A stretch of 64,000 bases of DNA from Pascua guehoae. Its lineage: Eukaryota > Basidiomycota > Tremellomycetes > Trichosporonales > Trichosporonaceae. The translations under genes and the position numbers were made by a program. The notes beneath the pieces were generated by a model. It was given only the letters and a program-made list of their open reading frames with translations. It did no database searches and was not told the DNA's origin. Below, one piece after another: positions 10,866-22,916 of this stretch; positions within the stretch are counted from its first letter, which is position 1; each line of letters opens with the position of its first letter. Location: positions 1,279,780-1,343,779 of the forward strand of contig BCJX01000005.1 in assembly GCA_001600415.1 (NCBI GenBank), written 5' to 3'.

Positions 10866-12433
10866 ATGTTCAGATCGAGTCCGCTATACAAGATCCTGCT
10901 GGGCTTGGTCCCCAGCTTGATTCTTCTCTTGGCATGCCTCGAATCCGTCCACGCCCTACCCGTTGCGGACGACAAGGCCTGCGTCCCCACCGACCCTTCC
11001 ACTCTGAACCTCGAATTTGTGTCGATGTGAACGAATTCGAGAGAGCCGGTGTTCGTGGGCATTAGCACTGGGGCTTCTTCCACCCGTCCCCTCTCGGTCG
11101 AGCACGAGATCCACACCAGCTGGACCTCAACGCAGGAGGTTCAAGACCATTTATTCCCACTTGCCTTGAAGCAAATGTATGACCATGCCGACAGTCTGTC
11201 CCCCGCCGCCATCCCCGACGACTTGGACGCGCAGTACCAGACGACAGTACAGTGCGCCTGCTACGCTGGGGAAGACGCATCTTGCCAGAGAGCAATGGTC
11301 GTCATTCCAGAGATCGCATTTGCAAACTTTACCGTGACTAGCCCCGGCTGTACAGAGTCGCCAAAGTTTGTCGTCATCGTCGTTGGCCTCGTACGCAACG
11401 ACATGGTGCACGGCACAGCGAAGTGTGTCCCACAGGCGAAGTGTAACGGCGTGAGCTGCAACCGTGTCCGAAATTAATACTCACGCTCTAGGTCTCAAAG
11501 GAAGAAGACGGGTTCCTTACTACGATTCCCATCCCCGGCAACATGTGCCCGTCGGAGAGCATGGCGGAGCGCCCAGAGTTGTCCTCGGACTCGGTCACTT
11601 CCTCGTCCACTCCCACTGGTTCGGCGGCTTCGCGGTTTGCCTTATCGACATCCCCAGAACCCTCGCCTTCCCTCGATTCATTTGAGATTTCATCGGAAAC
11701 TTCGACTTCCGAGCAACTCGTTCCCGAGTCTTCGTCCGATGGAGACACGCCTAAAGAACCATTTGAGATTTTATCGGAGACTTCGACTTCTGAGCAACTC
11801 GATCCCGAGTCTTCGTCCGATGGAGACACGCCTGAGGAGGCGTCATCAGAGGAGGTAGCGACTGAAGAGACGGATCACGAGGAGACAGAGACCGACGAGT
11901 CCGATGATGACGAGACAACGACCGACGAGACCGATTATGAGGAGCCGGCCACCGACGAGCCCGATCATGAAGAGGCAGCGACCGAAGGGGTGGATCCTGA
12001 GCCGCCCCAGTCCGAGGAGTCCCATCCTGTGGAGACAGAGAACAACGAGTCGGATCCGGACGAGACAGCGACCGACGAGCCTGATCCTGAGTCGTCCGAC
12101 TCTGACTCGTCACCACGCGAAGCCCTGGCCGTCATAAACTTATGGCCTCAAACGCCAACACCAACGCCAACACCGACACCAACACCAACGCCAACCCCAA
12201 CTCCCGCCCCAATGCCGACCTCAACTCGTACGCCAACGTCGACGCCAATGCAGACGCCAACACCAACTCCGACGCCTACGACAACGACGACGCCACTTTC
12301 CACCGCGTCAAAGTCGGCGAACAGTCGCTGCAGCAATGGCATCGACCTCCTCCAAGCAGATTTCGCGACCATGTCGCAGTTCGCTGCGGGTTATTCTGCC
12401 CACCCAGAATATCTGAGTTGCCATGGCGTGTAG
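10866..12433 (+). CDS. Secreted acidic Ser/Thr/Pro-rich repeat protein, three exons
   Basis: Exons 10866-11026, 11066-11450 and 11492-12433 give 495 residues; the introns are only 39 and 41 nt. Residues 1-31 form a signal peptide (ILLGLVPSLILLLACLESVHA). A globular part (about 32-190) has several Cys, e.g. VQCACYAGEDASC and CVPQAKCNG. It is followed by an acidic region of Thr-Asp-Glu repeats (TDEPDHEE, TDETDYEE) and a Thr-Pro stretch of about 35 residues that should be heavily O-glycosylated. The last 45 residues contain two Cys. No GPI signal is visible. The design resembles a cell-wall or secreted protein with a mucin-like stalk; the globular domain is not recognised. Phase agreement across both introns supports the model. 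Confidence 0.7.
11681..11842 (+). repeat. 81-bp tandem duplication within the acidic repeat protein
   Basis: 11681-11761 and 11762-11842 are near-identical 81-bp copies, encoding 27 residues each (FEISSETSTSEQL... and FEILSETSTSEQL...). The high nucleotide identity points to a recent in-frame duplication. Confidence 0.85.
12150..12285 (+). repeat. Thr-Pro coding microsatellite
   Basis: Runs of ACGCCAACACCA-type hexamers encode the TPTPTP stretch of the secreted protein. Length variation between strains would be expected here. Confidence 0.8.
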
Positions 12434-12758
12434 GGCACGCACCGAGATCCAACCACCTCGCCCGATTTTGAACGCGCCGATGTGCCAATTCGAGGCATCG
12501 ACAACCTCTGTCCTCAAACGTTGAGCAACGGCTCATCGCTGATTCCGAACGAACGTGGGGCTAGGCCACATACCCAGTAGAACTTGATTTCGTAGAATGT
12601 AACTGTATGGTGCTGAGGCCTTGAATATTGCTGCATCATCACGGTTGTCCCATTGCAACGACACGACGGTCGACGGCCAACGGCCGAACTCCACTGCCCC
12701 ACTCGTCACGCTGCATAATTCGACAGCCTTGAGTCAGCACGCCCCATCCCCCCCCCAC
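12434..12758. other. Convergent intergenic region
   Basis: This is the 3' space between the acidic repeat protein and the glyoxalase-fold gene. The latter may extend into it through a last small exon; see that entry. No other gene seen. Confidence 0.4.
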
Positions 12759-13163
12759 TCACTCGACGAGGTTCCCATCCGGATCCCGAATGTAGACACT
12801 GTCAATCCGCCCCCTCGCGCCAGTCCGCGCCACGACGCCGCCGCCCTCGAGCACCGCAATGCCAGCCTCCTCCAGGCGGCTCTTGACGACACGCACGTCC
12901 TCGTCAATGACAAAACACAGGTCAGCGGTACCCGGCAGCGCGCGGGCGGCCTTGGGCTCAAACTCGTGGCCCTGCTCGTGCAGGTTGATCTTGGATGTGC
13001 CGAACATGAGCGAGTGCCGCGCCTGCCCTGGCGCGCTCGGAGGGGTGAATGTCTCGTGCCGCATGCCGAGGCGCGTGTAGAATGCAATCGTGCGCGGGAG
13101 GGACGTGACGGTCAGGACGAGGTGGTCCAGCGAGGCAATGGTGCAGAGCGCGCTCGCGGTCAT
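12759..13163 (-). CDS. Glyoxalase/bleomycin-resistance (VOC) family protein
   Basis: 134 residues form one VOC module pair: SLDHLVLTVTSLPRTIAFYT with its metal-ligand His, a central strand with INLHEQGHEF, and a closing YIRDPDGNLVE with the final Glu ligand. The family includes glyoxalase-I-like enzymes, dioxygenases and resistance proteins; this short cytosolic form resembles GLOD5-like proteins, whose substrate is unknown. I chose the ATG at 13163 for its good context (CACCGCCATGACC) and because the domain starts just after it. An in-frame ATG at 13355 would add 64 unstructured residues. The stop codon overlaps a perfect GTGAGT donor, and a CTGAC...GCAG acceptor follows about 55 nt on, so a short last exon beyond the present stop is possible. 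Confidence 0.75.
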   Translation of the reverse strand: MTASALCTIASLDHLVLTVTSLPRTIAFYTRLGMRHETFTPPSAPGQARHSLMFGTSKINLHEQGHEFEPKAARALPGTADLCFVIDEDVRVVKSRLEEAGIAVLEGGGVVARTGARGRIDSVYIRDPDGNLVE

Positions 13164-13912
13164 GGCGGTGTTTGTTGGAACAGCAACAGGGTTTGTTGCA
13201 GATATGAGGTGCACGGTGCGCGGATCAGTAGTGTGAGTCATGTGTGTCATGACAACCTCAGGGTCGAGCCGATATGCTCCGCTTGACCCGAATGCCGTGT
13301 CGTTTCGGCCTTGTCCACTGTGGGAACCGACAGAGACGCGGGGGGTAAACGACATCGCCTTGCGCGGGTACCAGTGCGTTTCACGACGCGGAAGCTACTC
13401 TGGATCCTGCGAATGCTATGCATTAGTGCCGAATGGTGTTGCAGGACAGGAGCAGATGCATCGCCACGACTCCTCGTTTCAGTACCACATTGCTCACGTG
13501 ACCTCGCTGCTGTGGGATCGTTGGCTGGGGATGACATCTTTTGCCTAGATTGCTGCGTTTCGGTTGGCGGCCATGATTTGCCTCGGCTGTGCTCGACCTT
13601 GGCGCCCCTTTGTACCTGCTCGACCCCTTGCATGGTCAGAGATTGAAAACATAAAGTGCACTGCCATGACGGTGGTCATTGCTTCAACCCTAAATCCTTC
13701 TCCTATCTGTATCAGACCGTGCACAGCTTATCGACACGGACACAGAGTACATATGTCGCTCGTGTTCCCGCCAATGCTACTCCAACTCTTCGCCGCTCGT
13801 TGAACCACTCTCTCACTCTCGAGCCTCATATCCTTAAACCTATTTTCCACATTCAGCGATCGTCGCTCACCACATTCCACCACTCCCGTCAACACTTCCG
13901 ACATCACCCACC
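13164..13912. promoter_or_regulatory. Divergent intergenic region
   Basis: 749 bp separate the VOC gene and the membrane-protein gene, which diverge. The last 120 bp before 13913 are pyrimidine-rich, as expected for a transcription start region. No clear TATA box or repeat. Confidence 0.4.
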
Positions 13913-15490
13913 ATGCCCGCAATCCAGAGCCTGGAGCTCTTGGAAACCCTCGAGTTTGACTCGTACATGCGCCCGTGAGTCGCCATCCTACGTTCGCCAC
14001 TGACAGCAGCTCTCCCTTCCGCCTCGGCCCCAGGATGCACAACTTCGTCTCGACAGTCTTTGCCTGGGCGGTCCAGCGACACATTCGGACCAGGTGGGAG
14101 ATGATTCTCGTCCGCCCCGATACTCGTGGCCGGCCTCGTCGTCGGCAAAGTGGTGAGTGGGAGGCGGGGCATGTGGCGAAGCTGGTTCACTTCACCCTCA
14201 ACCTGTATCGACTGACGATTTTCAGCTCAACGCCGTTTGGTGGGCTGCTTGGAACTCCTGTGCACCTACTACTTCATGTTCACCGCCCTGTCCTATACCG
14301 AGGCCAAGTGGTACCAGCGGTGAGTAGCGAGCAAGCAAGGCCTCGCCCGTGCTGGACCCCCGCTCACACTGTCCTTCAGGCATCTCTCGGCATCCTTCAC
14401 CATGTTCATGTGGCCCCTGTGGTGGCTGTTCTGGGACTGGGCCGACAAAATCACCAAGGAATACCTCGAGCGCGAGGCACACAAGAAGAAGGTGCAGGAG
14501 GCCCAGGAGGCGTTCAGGAAGGAGGCTGCCGAGTGGCGCGCCGAGCGCGAGCGCCGTCGTGCCCAGGGCGCCGACGCGTTGACACAATACGCCATCAAGA
14601 CGCCTATCGGAGCGACACGAGGAGACGCCCGTTGGGTCGAGCGGCAGAGCCTCGTGAATGACCTCCGGAGGCTACTCGACGACGGCTTTTTTAATGAGTC
14701 TCAGCGGGCTGGTATCCTCAAGAGCCTCGAGTGGATGGAGAAGAAGCCACCGACTGCCGCTGCCAGCAAGGGCAAGGTCGTTCCTCCTGTCGACTCTGCC
14801 AAGCCGGCCAAGCAGGACGACACTGTCAAGCCCAGTACCGAGCCCATCGGCAAAGGCAAAGCGGACAAGCGCCGGCTCCCCGACATGTCCAAAGTACACA
14901 CCGCCATGTCACCTTGCCGCATGGACCATGGGCACCACGCGGACAACGAACTGGACAGCGATACCGACGACGACGCCACGTGCTACGACTACTCTCCCGA
15001 TGACGGCAACCACACCACCGAGGGCTTGTACGACGACGAAGAAATCGCAACCGCCGCCACCGCGGGGAGTGATATCCACTTCCCCGAACCAGCCGAATAC
15101 ATGCCGCACAGCGTGGAAACGTACGAAGAATACGGCAACGACCCTTCAGGCTACGACAACGCAGACGGATATTACGACGACCTCCTGGACGGCCTCGACC
15201 TGTCGGACAATGAGTCGTGGGGCGAATTCGAGCCGACACTCCTCACACCCATCCTCGAGTCGAGCGAGGAGCACGAAGACGAAGACGAGCTCGACACCAC
15301 ACGCCCCGCGGCCAACCCGACCCCTTCCAACATCAACAAGGCCACTTGGGCCACGGGTTCGTTCAAGGCCACCCCGCTACCCCACAAGACCAACCCGCGC
15401 ATCACCGTCACCAACACTGCTGGTTCGACCATGGCGCCCGTATTCCCCATGCAGCATTCCATGCGTCCCTCGCTGCGCGTCATCATCTAG
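13913..15490 (+). CDS. Unknown membrane protein with acidic C-terminal region, four exons
   Basis: Exons 13913-13974, 14034-14152, 14226-14319 and 14380-15490 join in phase to 461 residues. The N-terminal 120 residues hold aromatic, hydrophobic segments (LVGCLELLCTYYFMFTALSY and FTMFMWPLWWLFWDW), so the protein is probably membrane-anchored twice. A charged helical stretch follows (EYLEREAHKKKVQEAQEAF, about 130-170), likely coiled coil. The rest is low-complexity and acidic, with Asp/Tyr-rich parts. No family recognised. Exon 2 is the weakest part: its second half is Arg-rich and another frame there is hydrophobic, but only the chosen frame keeps phase with both neighbours. The start ATG follows CACC and fits the fungal context. 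Confidence 0.65.
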
Positions 15491-16314
15491 CGCGCACATC
15501 ACCCACCGATTCCCGACGCCCCGCTGGCAGATCTCGCAGGCGAGCACTGCCAGTGACGACTTGAATGACCGAAATCGACAAAGAAACTGTAGCGACCAAG
15601 GGCGCAAGAGATACATACGTACGCCTGTGCTTTCCATGTTGTAGATTAGCAGGCAGCGCCACGCGCTCCAAATGCATGACAAGTGTTCGATCCGTATGAG
15701 CACGGGCGGGTATTGAGGAATGCGGTGGGAGCACTGTGTTGAGCGCAGAGCAGAGCCGTAAATCTCTCGTATGACTGGATGACGAGGCAGTATTTCAGTG
15801 TGTGTGGCAATGTTCCAGGTCAGTGGTGAAAGACTCGGGGCATGCACAAGTCGGCACGTTTCGCATTACGTCGCATCTCCGCCAGCTTGGTTTGCACAAT
15901 GACCTCTGCCCTAGTAGCTCGTTCCAACAGGCTGCACCTTGGTCATTGCATCAACATCGGTTGATTAGTTGCCCATAGGGAGGTAACACAAAAATGACGT
16001 GCTGTCCACTCAGCCTGTGTGCAAGGCCGTTGGCATCGCCCACACACAGCCATCGTCATGGACCTCCGAAGCAAACAAGTTGTCCGTTTCCCATCCCCGG
16101 CGTGGGAAGAACATCACCCATCGGCGTTCAACGTCGGCCCAAGATGACATGTATCAACTCTCCCAGCAGCTCGCAACAGATTACAACTCAGCCGCTCACA
16201 ACTCACACCTCGGTAGCTCACAACGACTCACATCCCACCTCACAACTCGACAACGCTCTTCACTCCTCTGCGTTCCTGTTCTTCGCACCGTTCTCCCTTC
16301 CCCAGCGCAGTGCC
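15491..16314. other. Intergenic region
   Basis: 3' end of the membrane-protein gene and promoter of the 2164-residue protein gene (both plus strand). The last 150 bp are CT-rich. No gene, RNA or repeat recognised. Confidence 0.4.
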
Positions 16315-19300
16315 ATGCCCCCGACGACCGCGCACGCCATCGCCATCGCCGTCCCCATCACGCTGGCTGCCATCGGTGTGTACCGCGCGCACGTAGAGGG
16401 TACGTGTTGGACATGACAAAGCTGACCCCAGCCGCTGCAAAGTGGGGCTTGTCTCCGTGGTCGTCGTGGTCGCCGTCGTGGTGGGAAGCGACCAAAGTCC
16501 GCCTGGGCTTTGGCGAGCGACAGTGGTACGCCGACCTGGGCTCGAGTCTGGGTATGGGCGCGGTGGTGTACGGTCTGAGCGCCGCCGTGCGTGGGGTTGG
16601 ACGCGGGCTCGCGGCCGTGTTCCGCTTCATCGGGGTCGATCTCGCCCGCGTCGACTATTCCGCCGCCCGTACGACGGTGGGGACCTGGGTGGTGGCAGTC
16701 CGCGCGGGGTGGCCGTATAATGCCAAACTCGCCCATTGGATAAGTTACATGCGTGGAGCAGACCTCTCGCGATACACCCAGTACGTGGGCGATACCCTCG
16801 CACCCGTCCAGGCGCAGCTGTACCGCCTGGCCGGGTTCCTCGCCAGCCTCGTTGGGTACCTCTCCGCCCAAGTCCAAGCGTACAGCCGCACAGTGGCGGC
16901 GCACGCCGGGCCCGTCATCATGCCCGTCATCGCCCGGGGACACGTACTCGCCACCACCCTCGATGAGCAGGTCCGCACGCACGCGGCCGCGCTCGAGCGC
17001 TACGCCCACGCCAAAGGCATCACCCGGACGCACCTCCAGTGGGCGGCGGTGGCCTTCCTCCTGTTCCAGGGGAGTATGGCGGCCGTCGTCGCCGTCCTCG
17101 TCGCCATCACCGTCGAGACAGAGTCGTGAGTCCTAAAGTGTACCCCGACCGGGCGTGCGAGTCTCACTACGTGAGAATGCCAAGCACGACTAACACACAG
17201 CTCGCCGAGCATATTCATCGCCCTCGGCCTCGCGGCCCTCGTCCGCCGCCCGAAACGGGCCCGCCCCCGCCGCTCCGCACAGCAGGCAGACACGTATGCC
17301 GAGCACCGCGAGCACGTCGCGCTCGCCGAGCGCGTGCGTGTTCTCGAGGCGCTGCTCGAGCCGCCTCGCAGGAACGGCAGCGACACGCCCCGCGCCCGTG
17401 CCGACCCCGCATCGGGGTCGGGGTCGTTTGTGTCATTTCCCGTGCCCCTCCCCACTCCTGGCCCACTTCCCACACTCGACGGCACGCCCCGCAGCGCCAC
17501 TCCAGCTCTCTACCCGGGCACAACCACACCCACAGCCCCCCCGACCACACCTACACCCACAGGCACACCATCCGCCGCGCCCGCGCTCGCCCACGCCCGC
17601 GCCCTCGCGAGTTACCGCAGCTCGTCTCCCCACAGCCCGTCGCCTCGCCGCACCCCGTCGCCGGCCCACACGCCCAGTGGGCGCCGCCGCAGCCCGTCCC
17701 CGCGGAGCCCGTACGACCCGCCCGCGGCGCCCGATACGCCCACCGCACTCGCGTCCATGGGCAAGATGGCCGTCATGCCCATCGTCGCGGCTGTGCGGGG
17801 CACGTCGTCGTTTATCGCTCGTGCCACGGGTACCAAGTCGGGAGCTGGCACTGAGACGGACACTGCCACTGCCATGGACACTGCCACACTGGCCATCGAC
17901 ACTGCCACACTGGCCACCCACATTGTCACCCCGGTCACCGATGCTGCCACCGACATTGCCAGTACGCCCACGGCGGCCACAACCGCGCCCACCATGCCAT
18001 CGACACGCACACCCGCGGATCCGCACACCACGTCCACACACGCCGTCGATACGAGCGTGCACCTAACGATGTCAGAGACGTCCGAGACCACCGGCGCGTC
18101 TGGATCGCCCCAAACAGGTTCCTCCACGGACCCATCTTCCGCCGACCGCACCGTGCCCATCTCCGAGGCTACGCCCACGTCGCACACACCAGAGCACCGG
18201 ACCGGCCTGCGCGTCCCGACCCAAACCACCTCCCACACGGCCCAGTCGGCCGCGTCTCGCGCCGCCGCCTTGTCGGCGTCGACTACGGCAGCGCTGGCTG
18301 TGGTACCTGAGCAAGACGCCCAGCGCACGCCGTCGCTTCCTGCCCAGGCTGCGGCGGTCGCGTCGCGTGCTTCAGCTGTTCTTTCCTCGGCTGTTGCTGC
18401 TGCCTCTGCGCTGGCGTCTCGGGAGGTGCCGGGGGAGCAACAGGATGTGTTGCAAGCGGAGCAGCAGACTGGGCAGCAGACGGAGCAGCAGGCGGAGCAG
18501 ACGGAGCAGAACAAGGAGCACAAGGAGCAGACGAAGCAGGCGGAGCACAAAGAGCACGACACGGACGACACGGAAAAGGAGACGGAGCACCACCCCGTCC
18601 ACCACATCTCCACCTTCTCACTTACTTCCTCCCGGGATGCAGCCAAGACAGCCGCCGCCCGCACCTCGGCCGTGCTCTCCGCCGCCAAGGCCGCGGGGGC
18701 ATCCACGCTCGCCACATCGGGCGCCTTGGAGGCGGCAGAACAGCAGGTCGACCAGCGCAGCATGTCAGTGGCGGACAAGGCAAAGTCGGCCGCCTCGCGC
18801 ACGTCTGCGGCCATGGTTTCTGCAGCCTCGGCCGCGTCGTCTTCCCTTGCCGCTACACGTCAGGAGGACGACGGCACATCCTCACGTGTTGTGGACAGTG
18901 CCAAATCCGCCGCCCACTCCGCTGCGTCCCGTACGTCCGCGGTCGCATCTGCCGCCAAGGCCGGGTTCGCAACTACCCTCGCGACGTCGGGTGCCGCGCA
19001 GGCTGAAGAACAGCAGGCGGACCCGCACAGCGTGTCCGTGGCGGAAAAGGCAAAGTCGGCCGCCTCGCGCACGTCCGCCGCCATGGCCTCTGCCGCCTCT
19101 GCCGCCTCGTCTTCCCTCGCCGCTACCGCTACACCCCATCAGGAGGGCGACGTGCCACGTTCTGCAGTGGGTAGCGCCAAATCCGCCGCCCAGTCCGCCG
19201 CCCAGTCCGCCACGGCCCGTACGTCCGCGGCAGTGTCTGCTGCCAAGGCCGCGGGGGCATCTGCCCTCGCGGCGTCGGGCGCCGCGCAGGCTGAAGAACT

Positions 19301-22300
19301 GCAGGCCGACAAGCGTACATTGTCGCTTGGCGAGAAGGCAAAGTCGGCGGCGGCTCGGACGTCGGCAGCCATGGCCTCGGCGGCGTCGGCGGCATCGTCG
19401 TCCCTCGCGTCTGCCACGGAGCAGGCTCCACCGTCGCGTACGGCCTCGGACACTCAGTCGGGCGTCTCGCGCCCCGCCGCCATTACGTCTGCTTCCACCG
19501 ATACCTCGCCCCCGTCCCAGGTGCCGGAACAGCAGCCTGAGCAGCAGCCGGAACAGCAGCATGTACAGTCCACGTTCTCACCAGCCACGACCCAAACCAC
19601 ACCGGCCCAGTCCGCCGCGCTGCCCTCAACCCCGTCCGCCGCCCTGCCCTCAACCCCGTCCGCCGCCCTGCCCTCAACCCCGTCCGCCGCATCCATCACG
19701 CCCACCCTGGTCTCGACGACATCCGAACACCATCCCCGCCAACGCGCCCACTCCCACACGAGCACCCACACGCACCGGTCGGCCGCATCGCGCGCCTCGG
19801 CGGCCCTCCACTCTGCCGCGTCCGCGGCCTCCCACACCCTGTCCGCGTCCGCAGCCTCGGCCGCGTCCGCGGTACGTACGCTCGGGGCGCCGGGCCACGC
19901 GGGCCAGCCACCAATGTACGACGCCGTGCCGCACATGGCCACGCCGACGGGGCGTGAGACCCCGCACGCAGAGACGTTCTACGAGGAGACCACCGAGACA
20001 TTCCACGAGGTGATTGACGAGGAGGTGACCATGTCACCCGCCTCACCTACGCACGTCGCGCCGTCGCCCGCCTCCCCTACGCACGCCGCGTCGTCACCCG
20101 CCACGCCTACTGGCGCGTCGCTCGTGCGCGCCGGCGCTGTTCGGGGGGCGCGCGTGAGTAACGTGCGTCAGGCGCCCGAGGTCGGGGCCGTGGGCGCGGT
20201 CGGCGGTTCGACACCTGTGAGCTCTGTACCTGTGAGCTCTGTACCTGTGAGCGCTGTTGGGAGCTCTGTCGGTGCTGTGAGCACTGTCGACACGCGTACT
20301 GTGGGTCCTGCGGGTCAGGCCGAGAGTGCCGAGCCCGTGGATGGCTCTACTGTCCGTCCTGAGGCTGGGGCCGACATCACCTCCAAGGAACAACCGGAGA
20401 GTGTCACCTCGCCCACCAGCTCCCCAACCGCCACTCTGGTCGACAGTGGCCCGACGGTGGTGGGTGAGAGCGTGAGGACGACAAGTATGACCACCGGGGG
20501 CGAGAGTACGGTGACGACCCTGAGGGACGTTGGAGCTATGTCCTCGTCTCCCTCGCCCTCGTCACCGTCACCATCGTCACCAAAGTCCTATGGCACGGCC
20601 AAATCGGCCGCCACTCGCGCCTCCGCCGCCCTGTCCTCGGCCGCCTGGGCAGCCTCGTCGACCCTCGCGGCGACGGCCGCGTCGGCCGTGCGCAGTCTCA
20701 GTCCCAGCGGTACTGGAAAGGGCTCGCGCGACGGTGGTGGCGTGCTTGCAGGTGGCCAGGACGTCTTGGCTGGCAGCGGTGCGGGCGGCGTGCAGTCTCT
20801 GGACTCGGCGCAGAACACAGCCACCGACGCTGCCGCCCACACGACGACGACCACCACCCAGTCCACCGTGACGCAACGCGCCGATCTCGGCGACCTGCGC
20901 ACGCTCGACGCCGACGCCAGCGCAAGCGCCGACTCGCTTCGCCCCTCCCTCGCGTCGGTCACGATGCACGCGCGCGACGCGCTCAACAGTCTCAACCACC
21001 GGCGCAGCAGCACCGCCACAATTGCGACAATCAACCTCCCAGGCACGCTCGTGGACCGCCGTCGCAGCAGCGCAGCGACGTTCGACGGTGTGGCCTCCAC
21101 GCCGGCTGTGCCCGGGACGCTGCGCGAAGGTTCGCTCGACATGTCGGTCGTGTCCCTCCCCCTCGACGCGGAGGAGACGCTGACGACGCTCGAGGCGCTC
21201 CGGGATCTGGGTACTGGTGAGGCTGGCGATGTGCGCACTCGGGACGCTGTCGATGCGGGCGGCTATCGCGGGGGCGGTGTCGACACCGCGTCTGTTTCGG
21301 TGGTGGCGGTGTCGCACGTTGCCGTGTCTGGGGCCCCTCCTACGCAAGCTTCTGCGTCTCATGACCCCGCCCATGCTCCTGCGTCGCAAACTCCTTCCCA
21401 AGTTGCTGCGTCTCAAGGTCGTGCACCCCAGGCTCAGGGGGCGCAAGGTCGTGCAAGCCAGGCTCCAGTCCCTCAAGCCCCCACAACGCCTACTGCTGCG
21501 TCTTCCACCCCGCTCTCCCGCACACCTGTTCTGCCTACGTTCCCTGCGCTGGGGGATCTGCACGCCGAGAGCATCGGTGCCACCAAGTCGGGCGGCCCCG
21601 AGACGCCAGGCAACGGAGCGACAGACGCCACCCGCTCAACCGCCGCCAGCACGGCTGGGACCCTCGCCCTCGCGCCGCCCATCACCGAGCACGGACACGG
21701 TGACGGCGAGGACACAGAGTACGCGCTGGGCCGTGCGCTCGAGTCGCCCGGGTCGGCGGTGTGGTCGACAACGTCGACGCGCACCACGACGTTTGAGCAC
21801 ATTGCGCCGCCGCCGACGATCCCGACCCCCGCCGACATGTCTGCCACTTCGTCGTCGCCAATCTCGACTCGGGGTCAGTACCCGTTCCCGCGTCACGCTC
21901 CGCCTCCAAACCAACCGGGCCAGGACGATACGCAACGCCCACCTGTTTCACGGACGGCTTCTGGCCGCCCGATACTGTTCACGCACACGTCGACACCGAC
22001 CTCGCCCGGGCCGGGTCCCACGCCGCCGCCGTCGCTCTTCCCGGCCCACGCGCGCGGTCCGTCGACGACGTTCCCGCGCATGCCGAGCGACCTCGAGCTG
22101 AGTCTCAAACCCCTCCCGCGCGCGCCATCGTCGCCGCAGCTCGAGGCACGCGGCGGGAGTGCATTTATCGAGACTGGCCGCGCGCCCGTGTATCACGACC
22201 CGGCCCCGGCCTACGACGGGCGTGGTGGGGGAGAACACCTCAATCGTGAGGACAGCTGGCAGAGCACCAGCACGACATACACGACGACGACGTCTAGCTC

Positions 22301-22916
22301 CACGACGCCGGCCGAGCGCGACCCCGCAGCGCCCATCACGACCCAGTCCGTGTTCGCCACGCACCGGCGCCGCTTTGGGCCCGACTCGCCCGACTCGTCG
22401 CCGTCGTCAGTCTCGGCCTCGGCGTCGTCGGCATCCACGCGCCTCCCGGGTCCCACGGCCGCGCTCCTCCAGGCCCTCGATACGCGGGCGGCACACCACG
22501 CCGCGCGCCTCAACTCGCTCGAGGCCGCAGTCCACGCCCTCGCCGAGGGCCAGGAAGAGCGCGCGCGCAACCTCGAAACCACCCTCGCCGCGCGCCTCGA
22601 TGCGCACGACGCCGTGTGCCGCGCTGCAATGGAGGCCATCATCGCCCAGTCGGGCACCCTCGCACGCGACAGTGTGCCTTCGGCCTCGGCCTCGGTGCCG
22701 GGGCCGGCCGCTTCAACGTCCAAGCTTTCGACATCGTCCGACTCCCCGCCCGCCTCCGGGTCTGCACCCCCGGCCGCATCGAGGGTGTCGACGAGCTCGG
22801 TCATGTCCGTCATCAACAGGGAGGTCAAGGAGGTCAAGGAGGGTAAGGGCATCGGGGCGTGGAGTAGGAGTAAGCTGCCCCGCAAGCGCACAGACACAAA
22901 GCCAAAGCCCGTCTAG
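16315..22916 (+). CDS. Giant Ala/Ser/Thr-rich modular membrane-associated protein, three exons
   Basis: Exons 16315-16399, 16432-17125 and 17201-22916 give 2164 residues. The first intron is only 32 nt (GTACGT, CTGAC branch, CAG), the second 75 nt. The N-terminus starts with a hydrophobic helix (IAIAVPITLAAIGVYRAH). A mostly helical region ends in two further hydrophobic helices (LQWAAVAFLLFQGSMAAVVA and SIFIALGLAALV) near residues 240-270, followed by a basic stretch. From about 600 to 1430 there are about ten copies of an Ala/Ser helical module of the type AKSAASRTSAAMASAASAAS, interspersed with Gln/Glu/Thr-rich linkers. The remainder is disordered, with a predicted coiled coil at about 2005-2080 and a basic tail. 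No known family recognised. The modules could be amphipathic helices that bind lipid surfaces, as in perilipin-like proteins; this is inference only. One frame stays open for 5.7 kb, which supports reality, although GC-rich DNA also opens other frames. Confidence 0.7.
18634..19425 (+). repeat. Array of Ala/Ser helical coding modules
   Basis: Two alternating module types recur: a KSAASRTSAAMASAASAASS type (about 18775, 19043, 19331) and a SAKSAA...SAAKAAGASALAASGAA type (about 18634, 18896, 19173). They form a composite unit of roughly 270 bp repeated nearly three times. Copies differ enough that expansion is not recent. Confidence 0.8.
19611..19682 (+). repeat. 24-bp tandem repeat, three copies
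   Basis: TCCGCCGCNCTGCCCTCAACCCCG-like units, encoding SAALPSTP three times within the giant protein, are almost perfect at nucleotide level, so they are recent. Confidence 0.85.

Noticed and set aside
18367..20013. 548-residue Arg/Pro-rich frame inside the giant protein gene
   Set aside because: Frame-shifted reading of the Ala/Ser repeat DNA. Composition follows the repeat, not selection.
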